Assembly (NCBI RefSeq): GCF_009917485.1
Contig: NZ_QZDT01000001.1
Coordinates: forward strand, 62,001-126,000
Source: Parablautia muri
GTDB taxonomy: Bacteria; Bacillota; Clostridia; Lachnospirales; Lachnospiraceae
Direction: 5' to 3'
DNA length: 64,000 nucleotides
Below, one piece after another: positions 48,865 through 57,786 of the stretch. The stretch's first letter is position 1. The number at the start of each line of letters is the position of its first letter. The notes under the pieces are model-generated. The model was not told the origin of the DNA and searched no databases. It saw nothing but the letters and a program-made list of their open reading frames with translations. The position numbers and the translations under genes are program-made.

Positions 48865-49085
48865 AAAGGAAGGCAGTATCAGCAGTAATTTTTATTTTGA
48901 GTTTGGCGGTTTTTTTGATATCCGGGCAGTTGTTTTGGAATATGGGGGTATTTGTGGATGAATATAATACAACGCCGAGCGCGGTGTGTGGCGGTGAGTT
49001 CTGGCTTTTAATGGATTGGGCGCGGCTTTTGGCCTCAGGGATGCTAGTGTTGCTTTCGGGAATGGCATTTTTTCGAAAAAAATAA
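48861..49085 (+). CDS. Small membrane protein, unknown function
   Basis: This 74-residue protein has two predicted TM helices (about 6-30 and 48-67) and a short middle loop with VDEYNTTPSAVCGGEFW, ending in basic residues. The start overlaps the GH13 stop by 4 nt (ATGA), so it is translationally coupled. I recognise no family. The coupling suggests a role with the carbohydrate enzyme or simply co-transcription. Confidence 0.65.
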   Translation: MKRKAVSAVIFILSLAVFLISGQLFWNMGVFVDEYNTTPSAVCGGEFWLLMDWARLLASGMLVLLSGMAFFRKK

Positions 49086-49132
49086 GAAGTCTATGGCCTT
49101 GTGTGTACAATGTATATATGTAATAAAAATGA

Positions 49133-49172
49133 GGAGGCAACAATCTAAGTTGGTGGATGGCTGCCTCCAGTT
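49133..49172. terminator. Hairpin between convergent small membrane protein gene and nagA
   Basis: GGAGGCA (49133-49139) pairs with TGCCTCC (49162-49168), with a 22-nt loop and modest T content after it on the plus strand. Confidence 0.5.
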
Positions 49173-49192
49173 TATGAAATAATGAGCCTGGA

Positions 49193-50341
49193 TTAAAGCA
49201 TTGCGGCTCCGCGGCAGTAGGTTTGGGTGACATCGTAGTTGTCTTCTAAAACTACGATATCGGCATCAAAGCCTGAGGTAAGTCTTCCCTTACGGCTGTC
49301 TATGTGGAGCATTCGGGCGGGGTTGATGGTACAGGAATTTAGTGCAGCATCGAAAGGTATCATAGCGTCCTCCACAAGAATTTTCAGCCCTTTGTTCATG
49401 TTTAAGGTGCTTCCGGCAATGGTGTTTGTGCCTTTTAATCTGGCAAGGCCATCCTTACCGACCTCGTATGGGTGACCGCCAAGTTCGTAGTGATTTCCGG
49501 GAGGGCAATGCTTTGCCTGCAAAGAATCGCTAATCATAATGGTATAATCTTTTCCTTTGGCTGTGTAAAAATTGTTTAGGGCGGCCAAATGAGAATGGCG
49601 GCCATCGCAAATGATTTCCCCATAGATTTCGCGTACTCTTAAAGCAGTTCCTACAAGACCGGGTTCACGGTGGTGGTAGCCGGTCATTCCATTGTATACA
49701 TGGGTCATGCTCATTGCGCCGTTTGCAATTCCCATAAGGGCCGTCTCATAATTTGAAGAAGAATGTCCCATGCTTACAATGACACCATTCTGACTACAAA
49801 ATTTTGTCAGTGCAAAGTTCGGGTCATGCTCCGGCGCCAAAGTAATATATTTAATTCTGCCGCAAGCAGCTTTTTGATAGTTACAGAATTGCTCCACGGA
49901 AGGGGCGGCAATTGCTTCCGGCGCTTGTGCGCCTTTGTATTGCATATCCAGATAGGGGCCTTCAAAATGAATGCCTAAGATTTCAGAGCCTTCATACCCT
50001 TCTTGTGCCACTGCTGCAACATTGGCAAGCGCTGCGGTAAGAATGTGGGGCATTTGCGTGACCGTTGTGGGAAGTATTGCTGTCACACCCTCCTCGGAAA
50101 TGTGCTTTAACCAATGGCGTAATCCTTCCGGGTTAGCATCATTGGTGTCAAAGCCATAGGCCCCATGGGTATGCACGTCAATGAAGCCTGGTACAATTCG
50201 CAAATGTCCATAGTCTTTATCTGTACTTGTCAGCATGTTTGTGCCCCAGGGATAAACGCTTTCGATTTTTTGTCCCTGAATGTTGAGTTGGGCTGGTATA
50301 AATTGTCCGCCAATCCATACCCTTTTACTTTGTATAATCAT
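49193..50341 (-). CDS. nagA: N-acetylglucosamine-6-phosphate deacetylase
   Basis: It deacetylates GlcNAc-6-P, feeding amino-sugar catabolism and wall recycling. The 382-residue amidohydrolase has the metal motif PGFIDVHTHGAYGFDTND, Glu in GIHFEGPYLD, HSSSNYE, HVYNGM and the Asp in MISDSLQA. The start overlaps the nudC stop by 4 nt and carries the recurring AAGAATGGAGGATTATC context. nagB was not seen. Confidence 0.94.
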   Translation of the reverse strand: MIIQSKRVWIGGQFIPAQLNIQGQKIESVYPWGTNMLTSTDKDYGHLRIVPGFIDVHTHGAYGFDTNDANPEGLRHWLKHISEEGVTAILPTTVTQMPHILTAALANVAAVAQEGYEGSEILGIHFEGPYLDMQYKGAQAPEAIAAPSVEQFCNYQKAACGRIKYITLAPEHDPNFALTKFCSQNGVIVSMGHSSSNYETALMGIANGAMSMTHVYNGMTGYHHREPGLVGTALRVREIYGEIICDGRHSHLAALNNFYTAKGKDYTIMISDSLQAKHCPPGNHYELGGHPYEVGKDGLARLKGTNTIAGSTLNMNKGLKILVEDAMIPFDAALNSCTINPARMLHIDSRKGRLTSGFDADIVVLEDNYDVTQTYCRGAAML

Positions 50342-51192
50342 GATAATCCTCCATTCTTAAATAACATAATCATCTCTCTTGTAAGGCTTACGTGGTCATC
50401 TTCCAATGTAATTTCATTGGGGCTATACCATCCGGCTTCTGCAAGCTCATTGGTATCCAGGGTGATTTGGTCAGAGCCGTCAAGCTCACAAAAAAAACCC
50501 ATAAGTAAGCTGTCAGAAAAGGCCCAGGGCTGGCTTTTATAATAGCGGATATTTTTTACCTTAAGGCCTACTTCCTCCATTACCTCTCTTTCCACTGTCT
50601 GCTCCACGCTTTCACCGATTTCCGTAAAGCCTGCAATCAGAGCATAATTCGCATAGGATCGCCCGGCATATTTACTCATTAAAAGCTTATTTCCGTTTAG
50701 AACGCCAACGATTACAGCCGGAGAAATTTTTGGATAAACTATATTATGGCAGTCAGGGCAAAAAAGCATTCTTTCTTTTTGGTCAGGAACCATTTTGTGT
50801 CCGCATCGGCCGCAAAATTGATTTGCCTGATACCAAATAAAAAGGTGGTGGGCCGTGATGCCTGCAAAAGCGCTGTGCCTTGAGTTGGCAGTGCGGAAAA
50901 TACGTACATCTTCGTAATGATAATGTTCTAAAGAAAGGGGGATATCCTGTTTATTCTGTCCTGGTCCGGTGTTGGGGAATGCCAGAAAATATTTGTAATT
51001 GTCTATGGAAAATAAATAGTAATATGTATAAGGCAATCCGGCGATTTCCTTTAGCGTGGGGTAACGGAGCTTAACGTCTTTAAAACGTAAAAGAACCATA
51101 TTTTTATGAAAAATCAGAATAAAATCATTTTCTGTTGGTTTTATATCATGATATTCATTATGATAGATTTTAGGATAAATGTCTTGTATCAT
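50338..51192 (-). CDS. nudC: NADH pyrophosphatase NudC family
   Basis: This Nudix hydrolase has 284 residues. A zinc ribbon (CGRCGHKM and CPDCHNIVYP) precedes the Nudix box GFTEIGESVEQTVEREVMEEVGL and the NudC SQPWAFSDSLLMGFF motif. Enzymes of this group hydrolyse NADH and remove NAD caps from RNA. It is operon-coupled to nagA. Confidence 0.93.
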   Translation of the reverse strand: MIQDIYPKIYHNEYHDIKPTENDFILIFHKNMVLLRFKDVKLRYPTLKEIAGLPYTYYYLFSIDNYKYFLAFPNTGPGQNKQDIPLSLEHYHYEDVRIFRTANSRHSAFAGITAHHLFIWYQANQFCGRCGHKMVPDQKERMLFCPDCHNIVYPKISPAVIVGVLNGNKLLMSKYAGRSYANYALIAGFTEIGESVEQTVEREVMEEVGLKVKNIRYYKSQPWAFSDSLLMGFFCELDGSDQITLDTNELAEAGWYSPNEITLEDDHVSLTREMIMLFKNGGLS

Positions 51193-51340
51193 GGAGAAGT
51201 CCTTTCATAATAGTTTGGCAGTAACAGTCCGCCTCCTTAAGAGAGGTTATTTTTGTATAGCATCAAAGTTATTTCTATGATAATATGTAAATATTCAGCA
51301 GTCAATGGGCTGGAATTGTTTATTGGAAAGGGCTTAGCTT

Positions 51341-52351
51341 ATGAAGTGGATGAAGTTTCGTATAAAGACGATTACGGATGCAGAGGATATTATTATTAGT
51401 GCGCTGTATGATATAGGGCTTGAAGGCGCGCAGATTGAGGACAAGGTTCCACTTACGGCACTTGAGAAAGAGCAGATGTTTGTGGATATTTTGCCGGATG
51501 GGCCTGAAGATGATGGAATTGCTTATTTAAGCTTCTTCGTAGAGGAGAAGGATGGAGAACTTAAGGAGGATGGACAGCCAGGGCTCATTTTAAATGGGGA
51601 GGAGACTTCGGAAGAAGCTATTTTGGAATGTGTTAAAAGAGAGCTGGAAGATTTAAGATGTTTGATGGATATAGGAGAGGGTACGGTCAGCGTTGAGGAA
51701 ACGGAGGATATTGACTGGATTAATAATTGGAAGCAATATTTCCATCAGTTTATGATAGACGATGTGCTGGTGATTCCTTCCTGGGAGGAGGTAAAGCCTG
51801 AGGATACAGGCAAAATGATTTTGCATATTGACCCAGGGACGGCTTTTGGAACTGGTATGCATGATACTACGCAGCTTTGCATCAAGGCGCTGCGCAAATT
51901 TATTACACCTGAAACAACACTTTTGGATGTTGGAACCGGAAGCGGTATTTTGGCAATTCTTTCTCTTATGTTTGGGGCAAAGAAGGCAGTGGGAACGGAT
52001 CTTGACCCTTGTGCAGTGGATGCGGTTAGAGAAAATATGGAAGCAAATGGGATAGCCGCGGATGATTTTACTATGATGATTGGTAATATTATCACGGAAA
52101 AGGAAATACAGAATCAGGTAGGATACGAATGTTATGATATTGTAGTAGCCAATATTTTAGCTGAAGTGCTTTTGGCCTTGACACCGGTGATTGTTCACCA
52201 GCTGAAAAAGGGCGGCATTTATATTACATCAGGTATTATTGATGATAAGGAAGAAACAGTGGTCAGTGCGGTAAAAGCAGTAGGGCTTGAGGTGCTTGAG
52301 GTGAACTATCAGGGCGAATGGGTCAGTGTGGTAGCGCAAAAGAGCAGTTAA
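51341..52351 (+). CDS. prmA: Ribosomal protein L11 methyltransferase
   Basis: This SAM-dependent methyltransferase has 336 residues. An N-terminal substrate-recognition domain has the INNWKQYFHQF motif. The Rossmann domain contains HIDPGTAFGTGMHDTT, LLDVGTGSGILAI and IVVANILAEVL, the N-x-L/P catalytic-site motif being in NILAEV. It is followed by rsmE, a widely conserved pair. Confidence 0.95.
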   Translation: MKWMKFRIKTITDAEDIIISALYDIGLEGAQIEDKVPLTALEKEQMFVDILPDGPEDDGIAYLSFFVEEKDGELKEDGQPGLILNGEETSEEAILECVKRELEDLRCLMDIGEGTVSVEETEDIDWINNWKQYFHQFMIDDVLVIPSWEEVKPEDTGKMILHIDPGTAFGTGMHDTTQLCIKALRKFITPETTLLDVGTGSGILAILSLMFGAKKAVGTDLDPCAVDAVRENMEANGIAADDFTMMIGNIITEKEIQNQVGYECYDIVVANILAEVLLALTPVIVHQLKKGGIYITSGIIDDKEETVVSAVKAVGLEVLEVNYQGEWVSVVAQKSS

Positions 52352-52423
52352 TTATCATCCGGCAGTGGACGTAGGGGAACAAGGTCAGCTTGTCTGAACG
52401 ATTACAACAGATAGGGCAGAAAG

Positions 52424-53164
52424 ATGTATCAGTTTTTTGTAGAACCTGATCAGATTCAGGGAAATAAGGTAATTATAACAGGAAAAGACGTCAATCATAT
52501 TAAAAATGTGTTACGTATGAAGGCAGAGGAAGAAATTTCCGTGAGCAACGGAGTAGATGGAAAAGAATACCGCTGTGGCATTAAGGAGCTTAAGGGAGAA
52601 GAAATTATTTGTGAGGTTCGCTTTATCAAGGAAGATGGAGTGGAGCTTCCTTCTAAAATATATCTTTTTCAGGGACTGCCGAAGGCAGATAAAATGGAGT
52701 GGATTATTCAAAAAGCAGTGGAATTAGGCGTGTATGAAATCATACCGATTGCGGTAAAGCGGGCTGTGGTGAAGCTGGATGAGCGCAAGGCTAAAAGCAA
52801 AGCTTTAAGGTGGCAGAAAATTGCCGAGGCGGCGGCCAAGCAAAGCAAAAGGGGGATTATTCCCAGGGTGCGGAATGTGATGAGCTTTCGAGAGGCTATA
52901 GACCATAGCCAGTGTGCGGATATTAGAATGATTCCCTATGAGCTTGCAGAAGGTATGGAAAGGACCAGGGAAGTGATTGGCAGTTTGCGGCCGGGGAAAG
53001 ATGTGGCGGTTTTCATTGGACCGGAGGGAGGGTTTTCAACAGAGGAAATTGAGGATGCGATAAAGGCGGGGATCATGCCTGTTACATTGGGAAGGCGTAT
53101 TTTGAGAACGGAAACCGCCGGCATGACAGTTCTCTCTATTATAATGTACCATTTGGAACAATAA
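52424..53164 (+). CDS. rsmE: 16S rRNA (uracil1498-N3)-methyltransferase
   Basis: This SPOUT-class methyltransferase of 246 residues has the PUA-like N-terminus and the knot region FIGPEGGFSTEEIEDA and VTLGRRILRTETAGMTVLSII, both diagnostic of RsmE. It lies 72 bp after prmA. Confidence 0.96.
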   Translation: MYQFFVEPDQIQGNKVIITGKDVNHIKNVLRMKAEEEISVSNGVDGKEYRCGIKELKGEEIICEVRFIKEDGVELPSKIYLFQGLPKADKMEWIIQKAVELGVYEIIPIAVKRAVVKLDERKAKSKALRWQKIAEAAAKQSKRGIIPRVRNVMSFREAIDHSQCADIRMIPYELAEGMERTREVIGSLRPGKDVAVFIGPEGGFSTEEIEDAIKAGIMPVTLGRRILRTETAGMTVLSIIMYHLEQ

Positions 53165-53242
53165 TCATATAGTAATAGTAGGATAAAAGAACGCTCTGTT
53201 CAGAAAGGCCATAGATTGAATCATCAAAGATTTTTCAGTCAA

Positions 53243-53298
53243 ACAAATTTGTGCTGGCATCCAAACTTGCGGGCTGCCGGCAAGAATGGAGGATTAAT
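53243..53298 (+). repeat. 56-bp leader repeat, copy B
   Basis: It begins ACAAATTTGT and ends GGCAAGAATGGAGGATTAAT just before the desulfurase ATG. It is the closest to copy A at 26683-26738, roughly three quarters identical by eye. Confidence 0.6.
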
Positions 53299-54453
53299 AT
53301 GGAGGTATATTTAGATAATTCGGCGACCACCAGAAGCTTTGATGAAGTAGCTGCCCTGATGACCCAGATTATGTGTGAAGACTATGGAAATCCCTCAAGT
53401 CTCCATAGAAAGGGCGTTGAGGCGGAGAAATATATACGTTATGCAAAGGATGTAATTGCCGAAAATTTAAAAGTAAATCAAAAAGAAATATTTTTTACTT
53501 CAGGAGGAACGGAATCCGATAATCTTGCACTGATGGGATGTGCTTATGCAAACTGCCGGAGTGGCCGGCATCTGATTACTACGCAGATTGAACATCCGGC
53601 GGTTCTTCAGACCATGAAGCATTTGGAGGAAGAAGGATTCAGGGTGACTTATCTGCCGGTAGATGAAAAAGGATGTATCCGTCTGGAAGATTTACAGCGT
53701 GCCATTACAGGAGAAACCATCCTGGTGTCCATCATGCATACCAACAATGAGGTGGGTTCTATGCAGCCTATTGCAGAAGCAGGGGCGCTTATTAAGGGGA
53801 TAAATCCCAGAATATTGTTTCATGTGGATGCTGTACAAGGATATGGGAAGTGCAGGATATATCCCAAAAGGATGAAAATAGACCTATTGTCTGTCAGCGG
53901 GCATAAGATCCACGGGCCAAAAGGGGTTGGATTTTTGTATGTAGATGAAAAGGTGAAGATCAAGCCCATTGTTTTTGGTGGCGGACAGCAAAAGGGGATT
54001 CGTTCCGGTACAGAAAATGTTCCGGCGATTGCCGGGCTGGCAAAAGCGATAGAAATCATTTATAGTGATTTGGACCGGGAGGTAGAAAATCTTTACCGGT
54101 TAAAGAGGGCCTTTGTATCCGGCGTACAAAAGATAGATAACGTGATTGTAAACGGACATCCGAATGAAACAGGTGCACCGCATATTGTAAGTGTTTCCTT
54201 TCAGGGAGTGCGCAGCGAGGTGATTCTTCATGCGCTGGAGGATAAAGGGGTTTATGTTTCGGCAGGAAGCGCCTGCTCAGCCCGCAAGCCACAGCCTTCC
54301 GCAACGCTGCGAGCTATGGGAATCCATACGCAGCTGCTGGGCTCCACGATACGCTTTAGTTTTTCAGTTTTTACGACAATAGAAGAAATAAACTATACTT
54401 TGCAGATGTTGTATGATATAATTCCCATGCTTAGGAAATATACCAGACAATAG
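53299..54453 (+). CDS. Cysteine desulfurase (NifS/IscS family), ThiI partner
   Basis: This PLP enzyme of 384 residues begins MEVYLDNSATTR. Its PLP lysine is in LLSVSGHKIHGPKG, and the catalytic Cys loop is SAGSACSARKP. A thiI gene follows, as for the Bacillus NifZ-ThiI pair, so its sulfur probably goes to tRNA 4-thiouridine rather than general Fe-S assembly. The ATG at 53299 has GGAGG and the recurring extended context; an in-frame start at 53251 would run through the leader repeat. Confidence 0.93.
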   Translation: MEVYLDNSATTRSFDEVAALMTQIMCEDYGNPSSLHRKGVEAEKYIRYAKDVIAENLKVNQKEIFFTSGGTESDNLALMGCAYANCRSGRHLITTQIEHPAVLQTMKHLEEEGFRVTYLPVDEKGCIRLEDLQRAITGETILVSIMHTNNEVGSMQPIAEAGALIKGINPRILFHVDAVQGYGKCRIYPKRMKIDLLSVSGHKIHGPKGVGFLYVDEKVKIKPIVFGGGQQKGIRSGTENVPAIAGLAKAIEIIYSDLDREVENLYRLKRAFVSGVQKIDNVIVNGHPNETGAPHIVSVSFQGVRSEVILHALEDKGVYVSAGSACSARKPQPSATLRAMGIHTQLLGSTIRFSFSVFTTIEEINYTLQMLYDIIPMLRKYTRQ

Positions 54454-54517
54454 GGTGAAAAGAAGTTCTAAAGCTCACAGCAGAGGCTGTTTCGCTAAGA
54501 ACTTCTAAATTTCACCC
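54453..54517. repeat. Imperfect 65-bp palindromic element
   Basis: GGGTGAAA-AGAAGTTCT (54453-54469) pairs with AGAACTTCT-AAA-TTTCACCC (54498-54517), with a central ACAGC/GCTGT hairpin. It starts at the desulfurase stop codon and has no T tail. A related GTGTGAAGAAAAGTTCTAAG stretch follows the DHH gene near 2176-2195. Confidence 0.5.
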
Positions 54518-54520
54518 GGG

Positions 54521-54546
54521 AAAATGCCTAAAATACGGCATTTTTC
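54521..54546 (+). terminator. Terminator after cysteine desulfurase
   Basis: AAAATGCC (54521-54528) pairs with GGCATTTT (54537-54544), followed by T. Confidence 0.72.
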
Positions 54547-54609
54547 ATTCGGTTTTATATCGCTGCAAAGCAGCGACATGGAGGGTTACTGGAAGCATGG
54601 AGGATATAG

Positions 54610-54644
54610 CCCCGCAGCCGGCATTTGGCTGGTTTGCTGCGGGG
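54610..54644 (+). other. GC-rich hairpin in the thiI leader
   Basis: CCCCGCAGC (54610-54618) pairs with GCTGCGGGG (54636-54644) just upstream of thiI, with no T run. It could be a 5' UTR regulatory or stabilising structure. A GGAAGCATGGAGGAT segment resembling the leader repeat lies directly before it. Confidence 0.45.
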
Positions 54645-54675
54645 TTATTCGATACCTTTCAAGAAAAGAGGAAAT

Positions 54676-55860
54676 ATGTTTAGTGTTTTTTTGATTAAAT
54701 ATGCGGAAATTGGTGTTAAGGGAAAGAATAAATATATATTTGAGGATGCGCTGGTTCATCAGGTTAAATATGCTCTTAGGAGATGTGAAGGCGAATTTAA
54801 GGTAACACGTACCGATGGAAGAATTTATGTGCACGCTCTGTCGGCGTTTGACTTTGAGGAAACGGTGGATAATTTAAAGACAGTGTTTGGCATTTCAGGT
54901 ATCTGCCCGGTTGTCCATGCGGAGGATGAGGGCTATGAAAAACTTGCGGAAGCGCTTATCAATTATGTGGACAAGGTGTATGCCGATAAGAACATTACTT
55001 TTAAAGTCCATACAAGAAGGGCAAGAAAAAATTATCCCATGACCTCTATGGAGCTTAGCAGAGAGCTTGGAGGTGCAGTACTGGACGCTTTTCCTATGAT
55101 GCGGGTGGATGTGCATGAGCCGGATGTGATGCTGCATGTGGAAATCCGTGAAAAAATTTATATTTATTCTATGGAAATACCAGGTCCAGGCGGTATGCCG
55201 GTAGGCAGTAATGGAAAAGCAATGCTTCTTTTGTCAGGGGGAATTGATTCGCCAGTGGCCGGATATATGATTGCCAAGCGCGGCGTTAAAATAGATGCGG
55301 TTTATTTTCATGCCCCTCCTTATACCAGTGACAGGGCAAAGCAGAAGGTGGTTGATTTGGCCAGGCTGGTTTCCCGTTATGCAGGAGCGGTTTATCTCCA
55401 TACCATTAATTTTACGGATATTCAATTGTATATTTATGACAAATGCCCTCATGAGGAGCTTACCATCATTATGCGCAGGTATATGATGCGGATTGCGGAA
55501 ATGCTGGCGGAAAAAAATGATTGTCTGGGACTGATTACAGGAGAGAGCATTGGCCAGGTGGCTTCCCAGACGGTACAGTCTTTAGCCGTGACCAATGAAG
55601 TGTGTACACTTCCTGTTTTTCGTCCTTTAATCGGTTTTGATAAGATGGAAATTGTGAATGTGGCGGAAAAGATTGGAACTTATGAAACATCTATTTTGCC
55701 ATACGAGGATTGCTGTACTATTTTTGTGGCAAAGCATCCGGTGACAAAGCCCAATTTGAATGTGATTAAGCGTCACGAATTGAAATTAGGAGAAAAAATG
55801 GACGAGCTGGTGCGGAAGGCAATAGACACAGACGAGGTAGAAGTGGTAAGGTGGAAATAA
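54676..55860 (+). CDS. thiI: tRNA 4-thiouridine synthase ThiI, without rhodanese domain
   Basis: This enzyme thiolates U8 of tRNA using sulfur from a cysteine desulfurase. The 394-residue protein has a ferredoxin-like N-terminus, a THUMP domain (about 60-165) and PP-loop LLSGGIDSPVAGYMIAKRG. The C-terminal rhodanese domain of E. coli ThiI is absent, as in Bacillus. GAGGAAAT precedes the ATG at 54676. Confidence 0.94.
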   Translation: MFSVFLIKYAEIGVKGKNKYIFEDALVHQVKYALRRCEGEFKVTRTDGRIYVHALSAFDFEETVDNLKTVFGISGICPVVHAEDEGYEKLAEALINYVDKVYADKNITFKVHTRRARKNYPMTSMELSRELGGAVLDAFPMMRVDVHEPDVMLHVEIREKIYIYSMEIPGPGGMPVGSNGKAMLLLSGGIDSPVAGYMIAKRGVKIDAVYFHAPPYTSDRAKQKVVDLARLVSRYAGAVYLHTINFTDIQLYIYDKCPHEELTIIMRRYMMRIAEMLAEKNDCLGLITGESIGQVASQTVQSLAVTNEVCTLPVFRPLIGFDKMEIVNVAEKIGTYETSILPYEDCCTIFVAKHPVTKPNLNVIKRHELKLGEKMDELVRKAIDTDEVEVVRWK

Positions 55861-55901
55861 CGCTGTTACAGTTTCCTATGCCTTGGTCTGTGCATAAAAA
55901 G

Positions 55902-55930
55902 GAGCTGGCATATAAGCCAGCTCACGGTTT
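55902..55930. terminator. Terminator after thiI
   Basis: GAGCTGGC (55902-55909) pairs with GCCAGCTC (55916-55923), followed by a loose T-rich tail on the plus strand; it lies between convergent thiI and the HPr-like gene. Confidence 0.7.
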
Positions 55931-56019
55931 TAATTATGTATGTATGTTTCTGGCCGCATCATAAATTTACGGTTTATGATTACCTTCGCCTAAACCTGCA
56001 GGCGCGCTCCTTACGAGTA

Positions 56020-56250
56020 TTAAATCATGTAAGGCTTTAAAGCTTCCAGAACAGCATCGATGTTATCTTCTGCATGGATATTCAAATCAATGGGTTTGGA
56101 TAAATCCAGACTAAAGATACCCATAATAGATTTCGCATCAATTACATACCTGCCGGATACTAAATCAAAATCATAATCAAATTTTGAAATATCATTTACA
56201 AAAGATTTTACCTTATCAATTGAATTTAACGAAATTTGTACTGTTTTCAT
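56020..56250 (-). CDS. HPr-like protein lacking the catalytic histidine
   Basis: This 76-residue HPr-fold protein retains the Ser46-type site GRYVIDAKSIMGIFSL (Ser41) and the ending DAVLEALKPYMI. The GLHARPA motif with His15 is replaced by NSIDKVKSFV, so it cannot accept phosphate from EI in the usual way. It resembles a Crh-like regulatory HPr in having the serine site only. A strong AAAGGAGGT site precedes the ATG. It is divergent from mtaB and stands alone. Confidence 0.8.
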   Translation of the reverse strand: MKTVQISLNSIDKVKSFVNDISKFDYDFDLVSGRYVIDAKSIMGIFSLDLSKPIDLNIHAEDNIDAVLEALKPYMI

Positions 56251-56350
56251 TTTATTTACCTCCTTTTCTTTCTATACCCTGTGTTATTATAGTAAAGGGT
56301 TGGGATAAAAAAGTCAATGATAAAACAATACAAAAAATATGGTGGTTAGA

Positions 56351-57724
56351 ATGAAAAGTGTAGCATTTCACAACCTTGGATGCAAAGTAAACGGATATGA
56401 AATGGATTATATGCAACAGATCTTGCAGGAAAAGGGTTATAGGGTTGTACCATTTGATGAAAAGGCTGATATTTATATTGTAAATACATGTACGGTAACG
56501 AATATAGCGGACAGAAAAAGCAGACAGCTGCTTCACAGGGCGAAAAAAATGAATCCGGCGTCTGTGGTGGTGGCTGTGGGATGCTATGTGCAGGCAGGAG
56601 GGGAAGATACTTTAAAGGATGCGAGTATTGACCTTGCCATTGGAAATAACAAAAAGAAGGATTTGATCCCTATTCTTGAAGAATTTTTGTCAAATAAGGA
56701 AAAAGCAGAGCACAAAGAACAGGAGGAAGCTAAAGAGAATAAGACCCTGCAGGGCCGGACGATAATAGAGATTGGGCATACGGATGAATATGAAACTATG
56801 GTGCTGCACCGTACGGCGGAGCATACCAGGGCCTTTATCAAGGTGCAGGATGGGTGTAATCAGTTTTGCTCTTATTGTATCATTCCTTATGTGAGAGGGA
56901 GGATACGCAGCCGCAAGATAGAGGATATCTTAGATGAAGTAAGAAGACTTTCCAGGAACGGTTATAAGGAGGTGGTTCTTACAGGTATACATTTGAGTTC
57001 TTATGGCATGAAAAGTGGAAATGATTTTACCATGAGTAAATTACTATGGCTGATACAGTGTCTGCAGCAGGAGGAAGGCATAGAGAGGATTCGCTTAGGT
57101 TCATTGGAGCCGAGAATAATTACGGAAGAATTTGTAAAAGGGCTTTTTGAATGTTCCAAGATTTGCCCCCATTTTCACCTTTCTCTGCAAAGCGGCTGTG
57201 ATGAGGTGCTCGAGAGAATGAATAGAAAGTATTCCACAAAGGAATACTATGAAAAAGTGTGTATTTTAAGAAAATACTTTGATGAACCGGCTATTACCAC
57301 GGATGTGATTGTGGGATTTCCGGGTGAAGCATGGGAGGACTTTGAAAAGACAAAGGAGTTTTTGCAAAAGGTTGGATTTTATGAGATGCATATTTTCAAA
57401 TACTCGAAAAGGAAAGGGACGCCGGCGGCCGTTATGGATAAGCAGATTTCGGAAGGAGAGAAGGCCCTTCGCAGCAATACGCTTTTAGAGCTTGAAAAGA
57501 AAATGTCACAAGCATACAGAAAAATGTATTTACATAAGCAGGCAGAAGTGCTGTTTGAGGAAGAAAGAAGGATAAACGGTAGAAATTATCAGATTGGTCA
57601 TACAAGAGAGTACATTCGCGCAGCCTATGAAACAGAAGAAAATCTTTCGGGCCAGATACGAAAAGGCATGCTTACGGACTTCCTTATGTCAGATATTTTG
57701 CTGTTTCAGCCGCAAATACATTGA
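56351..57724 (+). CDS. mtaB: tRNA t6A37 methylthiotransferase MtaB
   Basis: This radical-SAM enzyme forms ms2t6A in tRNA. The 457-residue protein has an N-terminal MTTase domain with CKVNGYE and NTCTVTNIAD cysteines and CYVQAGG. The radical-SAM CNQFCSYCIIPYVRG motif and a C-terminal TRAM-like region follow. The naming fits MtaB rather than MiaB because of the NLGCKVN start. ATG 56351 follows GGTGGT. Confidence 0.93.
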   Translation: MKSVAFHNLGCKVNGYEMDYMQQILQEKGYRVVPFDEKADIYIVNTCTVTNIADRKSRQLLHRAKKMNPASVVVAVGCYVQAGGEDTLKDASIDLAIGNNKKKDLIPILEEFLSNKEKAEHKEQEEAKENKTLQGRTIIEIGHTDEYETMVLHRTAEHTRAFIKVQDGCNQFCSYCIIPYVRGRIRSRKIEDILDEVRRLSRNGYKEVVLTGIHLSSYGMKSGNDFTMSKLLWLIQCLQQEEGIERIRLGSLEPRIITEEFVKGLFECSKICPHFHLSLQSGCDEVLERMNRKYSTKEYYEKVCILRKYFDEPAITTDVIVGFPGEAWEDFEKTKEFLQKVGFYEMHIFKYSKRKGTPAAVMDKQISEGEKALRSNTLLELEKKMSQAYRKMYLHKQAEVLFEEERRINGRNYQIGHTREYIRAAYETEENLSGQIRKGMLTDFLMSDILLFQPQIH

Positions 57725-57786
57725 ATTTTATGATAAAAAGGAGTAAGATAAGAGCGAGTGAATGTTGATATTAAGGGGTGTTACTT

